Shown here in pieces: positions 46,580-58,336 of a stretch of 64,000 bases of DNA (within the stretch, counting starts at the first letter, position 1; each line of letters begins with the position of its first letter). Under the pieces are notes generated by a model, which worked only from the letters and a program-made list of their open reading frames with translations, did no database searches and was not told the origin of the DNA. The stretch spans positions 1,148,501 to 1,212,500 of the forward strand of contig JAODUP010000021.1 in the NCBI GenBank assembly GCA_025642065.1, given 5' to 3'. This stretch comes from Paralvinella palmiformis (taxonomy: Eukaryota > Annelida > Polychaeta > Terebellida > Alvinellidae). Made by a program: the position numbers and the translations under genes.

Positions 46580-47020
46580 CCAATTCAATCGAGATCATCT
46601 TCGTTTACGTCCGACGAGATAAGCGGATATGACACACATTGCTAGATGTCCATTGCAATTCCCAAGAAGGCTACCTCTATATGCATTTCCAGAAATATGG
46701 AATAAACAGCCAAGATCCCAAATGGACGTCGACAATTTATCTCGTTCTCAATTTAAATATTAAATTAAAGCCGAATACTTAAATAACTACCGAAGCCAAG
46801 TCCGATGTACGAATGTAAGATGTTCAGATTGTTATCATATATTATCATATTCACTTGGTTTCTAATAATGTAAACATCCATCGTCATCCGGGGCCAGTGG
46901 AAAGACAACAATTACGCTACACTGGTCCCCCCAATTTACATTCTCTCGGCATTTTATTGTTATCGTGTTATATTTAATGTTATATATGTATATACATGTA
47001 AATTGGAAATAAATTCATTT
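46580..47020 (+). pseudogene. 5'-truncated LINE, RT C-terminus and 3' UTR
   Basis: Plus strand: RLPLYAFPEIWNKQPRSQMD and YLNNYRSQVRCTNVRCSDCY, a well-known LINE C-terminus (FP.IWN..P ... C.NVRC.DC). The 3' UTR follows (GGGGCCAGTGGAAAGACAAC, TACACTGGTCCCCCC) and ends GGAAATAAATTCATTTG. Confidence 0.75.
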
Positions 47021-47034
47021 GTCATTATTAAGGT

Positions 47035-48200
47035 AATCGTACCTTTTACCGCCAATAATCGTAATGTTTGGCAAAATAGAAAGAAAAAAGAACAGTAGTA
47101 TTTTAATAACACATTTTACTTTATTGAACCAAAAATAAACCAATGCCAACCATACACCACTAACTTGTATGCCCCCCCCCCTCGGCATTCATTCATTCAT
47201 CACAGCAATTTAACATAAGTTTTGATCAGTAGATTAATGTCATTACGAGGGATTTATCCCACTCCTCAATAAGGGCTATCCCGAGGTCGTAAACTATCCT
47301 TGGACCAGAATCACGACGTCTCAACCATATCCCATCAATGTTCTATCGGATTCGGCTCCAGTAAACCAGCTTGCCAATCCACGACGTTGATGCCCACCTC
47401 CGTAAAGAAGTTAATAAAGATGCAAGTAGTGTGTAGGCGAGCTTTATTCTCAACGAACACGAACCCATCATCCACCGCAGCAGCAAATGGTCCTATGAGT
47501 CTCAATACTTCATCACGGTATCTCAGTCCGTTATTCTGCTTGGACAGAGTGTACAGGTCCGTGTGACTCTCTAACCAGATATCATATCACATCATCTCTC
47601 AGCCAATACTAGATATCTCCACTTTGACCACAGTAAATGCTGGAAACCGCTATTCCGAGCATCTCCACATCCTCATTCGGTCATCATCATTGTGGGATAC
47701 AGTGATAGTACCCTCATATGAGAACTACACAGTTGTCCATTCAGCGAACTATCAATTCTGATCTTCTTGGCTGAAGTCCAACCTGATGCGCTATTAAGAT
47801 AAAGTCTCTAGCTATTCTTCTGGCTCCCGTACGTTCCTCATGGAGTGTCTACTTAACTGTCTGGTCACCAACCTGAGTGTTTAGTGACATGTTGGAGGAA
47901 ATATTACATCTGTCTGGCTATGTATACCAGTTACGGAGGAGGTCACAGTTGGCTAAGTAACGGTAGTCTCTGGCCGTTGTACAAGTTTGACGACATTGAC
48001 CTGGTGTTCTTGCGTACTCAACCATCTCATAATAACGTAACCAAACTCATCCAGCTACACTTCTAGACACGCCGAATTTCTTATCGACCATTATCAGGGT
48101 GTAGGCATTATCAAGTATTTGGATCGCTCTAACAACTTCTGATTAACACAAGAAGCATCTGGCAGCAGCCATCATCACCGACACAAGACGCACAACAAAT
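47035..48200 (-). pseudogene. Second Tc1/mariner-like transposase, decayed
   Basis: Minus strand: TDLYTLSKQNNGLRYRDEVL, PFAAAVDDGFVFVENKARLH, TEVGINVVDWQAGLLEPNPI and a few residues later WDMVE. The block corresponds to the D34/35E part of the catalytic domain: the second Asp (normally DNARPHT) is lost (ENKARLHT) while the Glu in NPIEH is kept. N-terminal parts to about 48200 are full of stops. A different lineage from the 30030-31575 copy. Confidence 0.7.
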
Positions 48201-48539
48201 AACAAGCGTATAACTACACTCAATTTGGTTCTGCAAGCGGTAAGAGCTTTTTCCAGAATTCAACTTCATTGCTTATTTCGAAAGTATTGGCTGTGATAGG
48301 AGTTCAGATGGTATCACGTTATGGAAGATTAACTTTCACGTTTGCCATAAATAGAAGTACCACACTGTAGAAAATAACCCACATTGTCCCTTAGTTATTC
48401 ACTCAGTACATGTCATCAGTACAGTGTAGGTTTGAGCATTTCACAATGAAATCATATTAGGACAAGAACATTTCCTTCAATGGATTCTTATGGGATGACA
48501 CATTCTATCATACAAAGGTCTGATTTGCAATGATCTAAT

Positions 48540-49330
48540 TGTACAATTTGGGTAATATTCGACAGTTAGTTCAAAATCCACTTTTTTTACTATTCTCTAA
48601 AGTTGTCCAAACGTTTATCATATTGCCGCGATTAATTACGTCGAACGCCTTTGATAAATCACAGAAGATGGAGATAGTATACTGTTTAGGTTGGATATTA
48701 TTCAGTTGAGCCATATATTAATAGATGAATTGTGGAGTGCTTGGGGCGAAAACTATATTGATTTTTATATAGAATATTCTGTCCTTGTAAATAGGTATAT
48801 CTTTATTTTTTTTAATTGGTTGGGAATTACTCCAGATGAAAGTATTTGTATCTAGAAAAATATTTATTAATTTCTTAACTACCTTGGTGGCGATTTGATG
48901 TCTAAACTTATTTTTGGTTTTAGCTTGATTACAAGTTCAAGGGCATGCGTTTGGTTTATGGGTTCTATGTACATGGTATTAGATAGTGTATATTATGGTA
49001 TTAAGTATTATTGTTTGATTGTGGGACATTAAGGCTTGTAACTTTAGCAATATTGGGAAAGTAGTTGTTAAAAGATTTGTCTATTGGTGCTTTGTTTGAT
49101 ATTTGTTTCTTGTCCATGGAAAAGGTTTGTGGGAAGTTTGCTTTCAGATTTACTTTCCCTAATGCCTTCTTCAGTATCTGCCATGTATATTTCAGACAAG
49201 TATATGAAATACTTTCTAAAGTGGACGCACCAATCACACATTTACGCTTATGACACGTGATCATGACTGCTCCGCAATGAATACACAACGTAGCATTATT
49301 GGATGATTTTCTATTCATCAAAGACGGTTA
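48540..49330 (-). pseudogene. LINE fragment: pre-RT linker and RT N-terminal half
   Basis: Minus strand: TWQILKKALGKVNLKANFPQ, APIDKSFNNYFPNIAKVTSL and NVPQSNNNT (49200-49010), then broken RT ending in ISIFCDLSKAFDVINRGNMI (about 48640), which includes the first catalytic Asp region. Truncated at about 48540. Confidence 0.75.
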
Positions 49331-50050
49331 TTCAATTACCAGAAATCAGCCCAAAACTGTGTACGTCATCTTTTAATACAATTAGGATTGACCACCATCT
49401 TGTTGGTTGTTCGTTGCGAGGTCGATGCAATCGACTAATCATCGACAAGCTTACAAATAAAGTCCGACCGAGTACCATAACAACAACAGCCATGACAGCA
49501 TTTGGGGTCACTTCCGCTTCTGATGTCATTAATCATCACGAACTTGTCACCATTATTATGACTAAGTTGAGCGATAATAGAGACTGGTTCAACTATAATG
49601 ATATATTACGCGAAAACAAGATAACCTTTGTCAATGTGTTGTGGATAATTGGCGAGGCGAGGGGGGCAGTCAATCAGAAAAGGAGATGGGGCATACTTGT
49701 AAATAAAGTAGCAGGAGCAAAATAAACAGTATGGCCAATTGAAGACTAGGAAATCACCAAAAGTAAGAGGGAAAGCCGTAAAAGGAAAGCAGCCAGAAAA
49801 GAGCAGTTTGGGTCAACATAGGAGAGAACTGGAAATCAATAGCTTAAAATATGTAGCAGCATATTAGGAGCAGAGGTAAGACAAGGGTATGAGAAGAGAT
49901 GAGAAAAGGGGCAAACAATATTCAACAAGCCAAAGATAGCAAAGGGAAAGGTAAAGCACTCAAAGTGTATAAACAGAAATAAATGTGTTTATTGGTGCTA
50001 GATGATACGTATGAAAGTGACTGAATTCTACTACGCTAATGACTGATAGA
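49330..50050. other. Intergenic; one 140-codon frame of doubtful status
   Basis: A plus-strand frame 49303-49725 is open but overlaps the LINE at its start, and shows no domain. An A-rich stretch follows to 50000. Confidence 0.3.
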
Positions 50051-50254
50051 GTGGCAGGGGAGTTAATATAATATCTCGTCCTTAGTGTAAGCTTCGTGGC
50101 GTTGGTTCCATTGTGACTGATGAAAGAATTTTAAAAAAATGGTCTCTATTGCTGTTAGATCCTCTCTCGATCTCCTACTTGTCAATATGTGTTTGTGTGC
50201 ACGAGCACATACACGCACACAAACGCACATACAACCCCAACACCCCAAACAGTC

Positions 50255-50505
50255 TCCCCGGAACGTTTGTACACTTGTACAGACACTGTCGGCACCTTTT
50301 GTACATCTTGCTCAAATCCTCTCCGCATCCTTCGTATATCTTCCTCACAGCCTGCCTGTAATATGTGTACACCTTTCTTCCATCTTGTCCGCACATTTTA
50401 TGCTCCTGGCTCACATCCTGTCCGTACCCTTTGTAAACCTTGCTGACATCCTGTCCGTACCCTTTGATGACCTTTCTTCTCACATCCTGTCTATGGCCTA
50501 GATAT
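50255..50505. repeat. 33-bp minisatellite
   Basis: About seven copies of a unit like TACCCTTTGTAAACCTTGCT + GACATCCTGTCCG. The minus strand encodes repeated YGQDVSKVYKG; both strands are open because the unit is a multiple of three. No start context or splice sites suggest a gene. Confidence 0.75.
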
Positions 50506-51450
50506 ACCCTGTGAACATATAGCCTTCACCCTACCTACACACACACACACACTCACTACACGTGACTTACCCCTTACCATATCCTATATCATATTTACAT
50601 CCCCCCATTCCCTGCTCAAACTGATGGCAACACCCAAAAGCCCCCTCCCTTCTCTCCTAATGCAGTTGGCAGATTTACGAAGCCACGTTGTCTTCACCAA
50701 ATCGATTCCATTTTCATAAAACTTGCCCCATATCGGTTCGCATAAATCTCTCGCTTTGTCTAAATACCTCCAGAAAAATGGCAAGGAAAAGCCTGGAAGA
50801 GCCACTAAAAGGTCCTCTGTGCTAAACGGATGCCTATAAATGTTCTTTCTCGCCCCCCCCCCCTCTACCCACCTATCTGTCGTGTGCGTAGAGGGAGATA
50901 GAGATAGATAGATAGATGGGCATAGATAGAAAATGATAGATAGATAGATAGATAGAGAGAGAAAAAAAATAAAGGAGCGAGAGAGAGAGATTGTCTTAAA
51001 CTATTGGAAAAGTTTCAAGATTTAGTTGTATTCAGTTTTAAAATTTTCTGCCTAAAATACATTTACCAGTTTTGGCTTCTAGTGTTTACCTCTGAGGTTA
51101 GCTTAAAAATAGTGCAGGTCGTGTGGGTTTAGTTTCGAGTCTAGGTCACGTGACGTGAATCAGTTGGGAGATAATCGGCTGCGAGATTTCCGATTCGAAT
51201 TTTATTAACACCTCATTTATCACTGTCTGTATATAGTAGGCAGGAAATGTGTGGAAAATCTCGAGGGGATATTTGTGAATCTGATCAATCATTTCATCTG
51301 TTTGGTGATTGATTGCAAATAAGATCGATATCTCCAACCGATCGATGGAAGACGTGTCTATCGAGGCTAATTAGACGATAAAAAGGGAATACTTTCTGCG
51401 ACCCGTTGAGGTTTTATGGAAATTTTGTTGTGTTTATTATCTTTGTTCTA
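50505..51450. other. Intergenic with GATA/GAGA simple tracts
   Basis: GATA/GAGA runs at about 50890-50990. Minus-strand frame 50584-50805 has no recognisable motif. Confidence 0.35.
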
Positions 51451-51452
51451 GT

Positions 51453-51479
51453 CTGTCTGTCTGTCTGTCTCTCTGTCTG

Positions 51480-51533
<54 letters not shown>

Positions 51534-51538
51534 CTATC

Positions 51539-51582
<44 letters not shown>

Positions 51583-51639
51583 TCACTCACTCACTCACTC
51601 ACCCCCCCACACACATCCACTCACTCACTCACTCACTCT

Positions 51640-51672
<33 letters not shown>
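51453..51672. repeat. Compound CTGT/CT/CTAT/TA/CACT microsatellite
   Basis: Seven simple-sequence blocks lie head to tail. Confidence 0.9.
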
Positions 51673-51674
<2 letters not shown>

Positions 51675-51739
51675 TAGGCATTCCGATAGTCTTAACATAT
51701 TCAAATCGAAGTTCTTAGACTGGACCTAATATTTCACTG

Positions 51740-52080
51740 TCGTCTCAGTAACGGCTGAGACACGTGACCTGTCGGACCCCAGTCTACACGATTTAATAAA
51801 CTTAGGATGTATGAGTTATTCAAATCCAGAATAAAGCTGAGGCCAGCATCTGTGGAGTCCAACTGTTATTATCTAAATGTTTCTTTTGAACCACAGTACA
51901 TTACAGCCGACTGTGAACTGTTGTGTCAATGTATTTATCTAATATATGTATTAACTTATTGTTGGACCAGCAGAACTTTTGTTTACTGCGAGTTCTGGTG
52001 TCAAATAATGTATTTTGGGTCTGTTTCCGATTGCTTTTCTCGTACAAAAAGCAGATTACTTAAGCCAACAGGTAACTCAG
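51740..52080. repeat. Interspersed repeat, LTR-like (copy 3)
   Basis: GAATAAAGCTGAGGCCAGCA, TTTCTTTTGAACCACAGTAC, GACTGTGAACTGTTGTGTCA and GCGAGTTCTGGTGTCAAATA align in order with 44222-44410; more diverged than copies 1 and 2. Confidence 0.55.
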
Positions 52081-52144
52081 ACTTATTACGAATGTTTTTT
52101 AAACTTTTTAAAATAAATAGATCCATATATGTATATAACCTCGG

Positions 52145-52490
52145 GTGACGTGAAGGTTTATGTACAGTTATGTTTATGTAAGTTTAGGTTTATGTATGCT
52201 TAGATTTATGTATGTTTATATTTTTGTATATTTAGATATATGTATGTTTATATTTATGTATGTTTATATTTATGTATATTTAGATTTATGTATGCTCAGA
52301 TTTATGTATGTTTAGATTTATGTATGTTTAGATATATGTATGTTTAAATTTTTGTATATTTAGATATATGTATGTTTAGATTTATGTATGTTTAAATTCG
52401 TGTATGTTTAGATTTATGTATGTTTAAATTTATGTATGTTTAAATTCGTGTATGTTTAGATTTATGTATGTTTAGATGTGTTATGCATAC
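52145..52490. repeat. 16-bp tandem repeat ATTTATGTATGTTTAG
   Basis: About 20 variants of the unit, directly after LTR-like copy 3. A shorter similar stretch (43300-43345) follows copy 1, so the tandem array may belong to the same element. Confidence 0.85.
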
Positions 52491-52559
52491 ATTTATAGAG
52501 GTATAGAATAGAAATAGAAGAGAATTTTATATTACAATAATAACATAAAATATACACAG

Positions 52560-53420
52560 TAATAAATAATAATAATAATACACGAAATTTATATAGCGCC
52601 CTATATAACCTGTAAGAAAGTTACTCTAATATGGATGTAACAGATTTACATCTTTAAAAATACATAATTGTTTCCAGCCAAATACATAATATATTCAGCT
52701 AGGAAAAGCTGAAACAAAAAGATTAGTCTTTATCTTCTTTTTGAAGGTATCAAGGGTCTTGCACTTTCTGATGGTTACTGGAAGATTATTCCGGAAGGTT
52801 GCAGCAGCCTTGCTGAAACATCTATTACCGTATATCACTCCACGTGTTGTTGGTACGGCTAAGAATGCTCCAGACTCAGATCGTAGAGACCTTGTCGGCT
52901 GATACGGAACGACAAGTTCCTCTAAGTACTGAGGGGCAGTCGCTTGAACTGCCCTAAAAGTGTACATCAAAATCTTGTACTGCGACCTATGTATAAAACG
53001 GAAGCCAATGCAGGGAGTTAAAGTCTGGTGTTATATGTTCTCTTTTATGAGTGCGAGTGACTAACCTGGCAGAAGAATTCTGTACTTTCTGTAGCCGTGT
53101 CATCAGTGTGCTTGGATGACCATACAGGAAGCATTGCCGTAATCTAGCCGAGATGTTATCAGGGCGTGCGCCAGTGTTTTGCAAGCATCCAATGTGATGT
53201 ACCGCCTCATATGACCAATATTACGAATTTGGTAATAACAGGCTTTGGATATTGCATTTACTTGCCTCTCCGTGATCAGGGATGTATCAAAATATATTAC
53301 TAAGTTCTTCACTGACGATGCGACAGAAACAGTATTCTTACTTACCTGAAGACGTAATTCCTCATTTATCCCAACCTGATGTTTCGGGTTAAAGATAAAG
53401 ATCAGACACCTAAAACTTAG
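52560..53420 (-). pseudogene. 5'-truncated CR1/L2-like LINE, RT C-terminal half
   Basis: Minus strand in three frames: VIYFDTSLITERQVNAISKA, CYYQIRNIGHMRRYITLDAC, LAHALITSRLDYGNA (53312-53140); LQKVQNSSARLVTRT and FNSLHWLPFYT (to 52987); then APQYLEELVVPYQPTRSLRS and a stop near 52695. The tail ends GGGCGCTATATAAATTTCGT then (ATT)n. Two frameshifts separate the blocks. Confidence 0.88.
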
Positions 53421-53745
53421 CTAGCACAAAAATAAGCAATACACATATTCTATATTAACATGTAATGGAATATGAATCAAATTTGATCGTTGGTCGCAAC
53501 GTACATTGAGAAGTTCTCTATTTCTTACAAACATTTTATCAAATGATATAGACAAATAATTGTGTAGATACTTATAAATATGGAAAGTATTTGTCTTTGG
53601 TGTTCAAAAAGATTACTAATTATAGGAATATTCGATCACTTAACAGTATGACTAGGATAGGACTTCTTATTTATTGTACTCTTTTTTGTAACATGATAGA
53701 ATATCTTAGTATCGTTCTGTTTACATTTATCCAGATAATAATTAT

Positions 53746-54010
53746 CTATGAAAAATGGGAGTTAGTTAACATAGAGTAGAGGATTTTCAAACAGTCAACG
53801 GGTAGTATGTATTTAATGGGAAATAAAGCGCTGGATACTTTATTATTAACTTGGGTGATATCATGCTTTCGTGTTAAATTTTCATCGAGATTTATCCCTA
53901 GAAATTTGTTGGATTTTTCGTTGCAGCCATAACCAATTCTATACAAAGTTCTATCATTTAAGCCCAAGGTCCATACTGCCAAGAAATGTTTAAGTCGTAA
54001 TACAATATAT
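53746..54010 (-). pseudogene. LINE RT thumb fragment
   Basis: Minus strand: SNKFLGINLDENLTRKHDIT, QVNNKVSSALFPIKYILPVD, CLKILYSMLTNSHFS. The usual form is FLGV.ID..L.W..HI..V..K; this is a short internal slice preceding the 52560-53420 type of C-terminus but from another copy. Confidence 0.7.
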
Positions 54011-54051
54011 TTGTTTTCTTTTTTGCGTTCAGTGATAATCTGGTAAATCAG

Positions 54052-54056
<5 letters not shown>

Positions 54057-54104
<48 letters not shown>

Positions 54105-54114
54105 TAAAAATGCA

Positions 54115-54160
<46 letters not shown>
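54057..54160. repeat. (TA)n, (CA)n, (GA)n microsatellites
   Basis: Simple tracts in succession. Confidence 0.9.
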
Positions 54161-54162
<2 letters not shown>

Positions 54163-54390
54163 TTTCTTGTTGTTTAGTTTTAGCAAACCTCTGCACCTTA
54201 CATACAGTATAACCCGATCCTACCAATCTCTATGTTACCGACCACTTCAACATTACGATAATAGTACAGAGTACATGTACCGGAAAATACCGAGACCACT
54301 GATGTAAACATATAAGAAGCGGAAACAACACATAGTGATAACATAACTCTCTCGTTACATTCACCCCCTTCCCACACACTCCATTTCTAG

Positions 54391-54676
54391 TTATTTGGAA
54401 TTGGTGGGTCTTTTCCTCGGTGTAATCCCGGGATACCTCTCACACGGACAGATGCGATATGTCTTCAGGATCTGACAAACATAAAGGATTGATGTGATCC
54501 CGGCAGACGGTGCTCCATATTTTACGACATTCGAATGCCACAATTGTTGTCGTCTGGTTGTCGACTGTCTCTTTCCGGCATCAAGGGGTTCACGACCCCG
54601 TGCACGTGATCCAGACACGTGACACTGGCTGAGGATTAGAATTTGGAGAGCTTGATTGATGACCACGTTAGGACTC
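54391..54676 (-). other. Candidate terminal exon, unrecognised protein
   Basis: Minus strand: acceptor CTCGGACCCCAG then an open stretch of 95 codons (begins SPNVVINQALQILILSQCHV, basic middle, ends RKRPTNSK-stop). GC content and codon texture are unlike the flanking repeats. It may be the last exon of a gene whose earlier exon is 56405-56630. No family is recognised. Confidence 0.35.
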
Positions 54677-54891
54677 CTGGGGTCCGAGGACGTGAGGTAT
54701 TAAGCGCTATCAGAAGACAGCTTGAACATAACGTACCCGGTTAGAAACCTGGATTGGCAATAGACGGCGCTGTCTTGATCCCGAAACGACGTGTTTAAAT
54801 GGCACCGTGTACCACTCCGTGTCCATGATCCGGTCGTGTGTCATTAAAGTTGACCATTAATATGGAAATTAGTAATCAATAAATATGTCAC

Positions 54892-55124
54892 TTGGTGAGA
54901 ACGACAACTAATAATACTATCACCATCATCAGTACTACCACTACTACTACCACTGCTCCCACTACTACAATTATTACAACAACAACAACTACTACTACAA
55001 CTACTACTATTACTACTACTATTATTACAACAACAACAACTACTACTACTACCACTACTACTACCACTACTGCTACTACTACTATTATTACTACAACAAC
55101 AACAACTACTACAACTACTACTAT

Positions 55125-55156
<32 letters not shown>

Positions 55157-55194
55157 TTATTACAACAATAACAACAACAATAACAACAACAACA

Positions 55195-55225
<31 letters not shown>

Positions 55226-55790
55226 TCACAACAACAACAACAACTACTACTACTACTACTACTACTACCACTACTACTACCCCATCTACTACTACTACTA
55301 CTACTGTTACTACTACTACTACTACTACTATTATTACTACAACAACAACTACTACTACTACTACCCTACTACTACTACTGCTACTATTAGTATTACTACA
55401 ACATCGATAACAACAACAACAACAACTACTACTGCAATTACTACTACTACTACTATTATTATAACAACAACAACAACAACAACAACAACAACTACTACTA
55501 CTACTATTATTATTATTATAACAACAACAACAACTACTACTGCTACTATTATTATTACTACAACATCAACAACAACAACAACAATAACAACAACAACTAC
55601 TACTACTACTATTATTATTATTATTATTATTATTATAACAACAACAACAACTACTACTACTATTACTACCACTACTACTACTGCTACTATTATTAGTACT
55701 ACAACATCAACAACAACAACAACAACAATAATAACAACTACTACTACAACTACTACTACTACTACCACTACTACTACTAGCATCCACCTC
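54892..55790. repeat. (ACT/ACA/ATT)n trinucleotide array, 0.9 kb
   Basis: Nearly 900 bases of ACT, ACA and ATT triplets with very few G on the plus strand. Frames on both strands (poly-Thr, poly-Val/Ile) are artefacts. Internal block order (ACA to ACT to ATT) recurs, suggesting higher-order duplication. Confidence 0.92.
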
Positions 55791-55948
55791 CACTTCATCA
55801 TTATTATCACCGAAACCATGAAATAATTAATAATTATCAACATTTTATTATTTATTGATACTCTCTATATTATATTCCAGGAGTCTATCATCATTTAAAA
55901 ATAATAAATATTAGCTTTACATAAACAATAACAGACAATAAACACAAC

Positions 55949-55952
<4 letters not shown>

Positions 55953-56014
<62 letters not shown>

Positions 56015-56070
56015 TGTGTATATGTGTGTGGTTTGTGTTTATGTGTGTGTGTGTGCTTGCGTGTTTTAGG

Positions 56071-56102
<32 letters not shown>

Positions 56103-56104
56103 GG
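55953..56104. repeat. (TG)n and (TA)n microsatellites
   Basis: TG tract 55953-56012, more TG to 56056, then CACACA and TA up to 56102. Confidence 0.92.
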
Positions 56105-56404
56105 TGGCACTGGCCGAGAAGATCAAAACGTATACATACTCTAAACCTATACACCCATTAATCTATTGATAATTAAATCACTAAATAGTCGGACTTCAGC
56201 ATACCAAAAAGTACACATCTATACAGACGTAGACTTGTTTATGTCTAGGCCATTTATCTGTCTGTAGGACTCGGATAATCCGCTTTTCGTACATGACAAA
56301 TCTGTAAACCCACAGACCTCCCAAATCAGTAACAATTACATGTACAATCTAACCGTGACACGTACCGTGGCCGTAAAACATCAATCATCATCATCACCAC
56401 CACC

Positions 56405-56630
56405 ACCGTGACACGTCCCAGTAAAAACTGTCAACATTTTGGAGTCCGTCACACATTCAGCACAAACGTCGGATCCTGGTTCAAGATAGCTCCGTGTATC
56501 TTTGGTACTATGTGTCCAGATGATTCCTATAGTCCTGGCTAACCTCTGCGAGCAAAACTGACAAAATGTCCCCGAAATCTCTATGTTTCCGAGACCTGCT
56601 GCCACCTGGTGACAGACTTCTGCTATTTCA
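56405..56630 (-). other. Candidate exon with CxxC pairs, unrecognised
   Basis: Minus strand, preceded by a pyrimidine-rich stretch and GAAATAG: a clean open segment with GTFCQFCSQRLARTIGIIWT and, 33 residues after the first CxxC, VCAECVTDSKMLTVF, giving two CxxC pairs as in a zinc ribbon-like fold. It ends in GGTGGTGG, a possible donor. No family is recognised; it could pair with 54391-54676. Confidence 0.35.
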
Positions 56631-56847
56631 AACGACACACAAAGGTACGAAATCGAGAAGGTTGAGAAACTGGAGTAATTGAATTGAATTGGATCGCTAG
56701 ATTTTTGGGTAAGCTGTCGTATATTTATATGTTATAATCAATATGTTTTTAATTTTAAGAATAATAAATTTTAAACTTTGTTTTGGGTGAAGCTAGTTGC
56801 CAATTATATCTAATGGGATAATATACATATGCATGATATGTTTCTAA

Positions 56848-56859
56848 CACACATACACA

Positions 56860-56945
<86 letters not shown>
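56848..56945. repeat. (CA)n-(TA)n microsatellite at left edge of element A
   Basis: CA then TA tracts run directly into the element terminus, which may be a TA-rich insertion site. Confidence 0.92.
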
Positions 56946-56947
<2 letters not shown>

Positions 56948-57681
56948 GTATCCGGACATTTAGCCAAAGGACATTTTGCCAACGGAAACTTAGCCAACGG
57001 ACATTTAGCCAACGGACATTTAACCAACGGACATTTAGCAAATATTAGAAGGAAGAACATTTAGCCAACATTCAAAATTTCCATCTTACATCTACATGTA
57101 TATTGTTATATTTTTGAGTTTGTGCATGCTTTGTCAGTATTATGTTTTCTTTATGGATGTTGCAAATATAGGCCTATCTTTAAATAACATGTTAGCAACA
57201 TAATAATTATTGCTGCTTTTTGTACAATTTGTATATTTATATTAATGTATACCGTTTTCTCCGGTATTATACATAAAAATAAATAATGATATGCAATATG
57301 TCAGGGTTGGGAGGGTTTTTACACAGACGCTATTAACACCGTTAACTACTTAACTATATCTGGCATGTGGGTAATTACTACTTGTATATACGGCAGATAA
57401 TCTACTAGTCTCAGAATAATCCTCTATCCAATGTTGACACATACAAGTATTGTAATGTTGTTAGATGTGACTGCATAACCCAGGTGATATATCATAGTTT
57501 TAAAATGTGACTTCATTTTGCCTCAGTATAGAAAGCTATCCTGAATTTAATTTGAAGCAGTGTTCCACTTTCTCGTGATCATAGTGTTATATCACATTGA
57601 TACATACCTGCATGTTGGCTTAAATTATTGAACTAATACTGTGATTATTATTTGATATCCAGCCTTTAGTACTGTATAAAG

Positions 57682-57939
57682 GTGGAAGCCCAAAGAATTC
57701 CACTTGGGAACATTTTTTACATGTTGCCGTTGGAAATAAGAAATGTGCAAAGTGCAAAAAGTGTGATCATCAGCAAGCTAATAATAGTCCATTACACAAA
57801 ATGTTCAATGTATTCAGTTTCATCAGCATCAAGTGAGAGAATATTTTCAAATATTCACGCTAAAGTGCACAATCTTCTATGCAACAATAAAGCTTTTAAG
57901 ATGGCATTCTGCTATAGGATTCTCCGAGATCAGTGCTAA
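57682..57939 (+). pseudogene. hAT-like C-terminal fragment inside element A
   Basis: The frame contains YSVSSASSERIFSNIHAKVH. S-S-A-x-x-E-R-x-F-S is the signature of hAT dimerisation domains; the rest is not typical. It lies in the part of A (about 57600-58090) that B lacks. The function of the residual 85-codon frame is doubtful. Confidence 0.4.
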
Positions 57940-58071
57940 AGTAGACTATTTTACTGTTCAGATAGACAATATTCACTTTGTGTGCAGAAGAACAATAACT
58001 GTCATTATTTTGTTATATTCCTACTATTCATGTAGACATTCATGTGTCAAATATTAGGGTGTAGGACAGTA

Positions 58072-58336
58072 GCTCACAAGGACAGTTGCTCACCAAACAA
58101 AATGAAAAAGTGGACACTTGTTTACCAGTGAATATTTAATGAGGAAAATTAAAAAGAATTCAATAATTTTTAATTCAGAAATATATTTCTTAGTATCATA
58201 TTACCTATATAATTATTGGGATGAATATTACCAATTATTAGGGAATTAAAGTTCAGAGATTATTTTATTTTATTAATATAATTATTTAAAAACATCCAGG
58301 TGAACAACTGTCTGGTGAGCAACTGTCCGTACTCCA
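58072..58336. mobile_element. Nested small element with GGACAGTTGCTCACC termini
   Basis: Left: GGACAGTAGCTCACAAGGAC then AGTTGCTCACC; right: GGTGAACAACTGTCTGGTGA then GCAACTGTCCG, the inverse. About 200 bp of AT-rich DNA between. The 15-bp unit GGACAGTTGCTCACC parallels the outer unit GGACATTTAGCCAAC. It sits inside copy A. Confidence 0.7.

Noticed and set aside
47300..47566. 88-codon plus-strand frame
   Set aside because: Shadow of the second Tc1-like transposase on the minus strand.
49303..49725. 140-codon plus-strand frame as a gene
   Set aside because: Starts within a minus-strand LINE fragment and shows no domain, no splice context and no biased composition; mentioned only as doubtful.
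54888..55843. Long frames of poly-Thr or poly-Val/Ile on both strands
   Set aside because: Direct translation of the ACT/ACA/ATT microsatellite; no non-repetitive sequence or gene signals.
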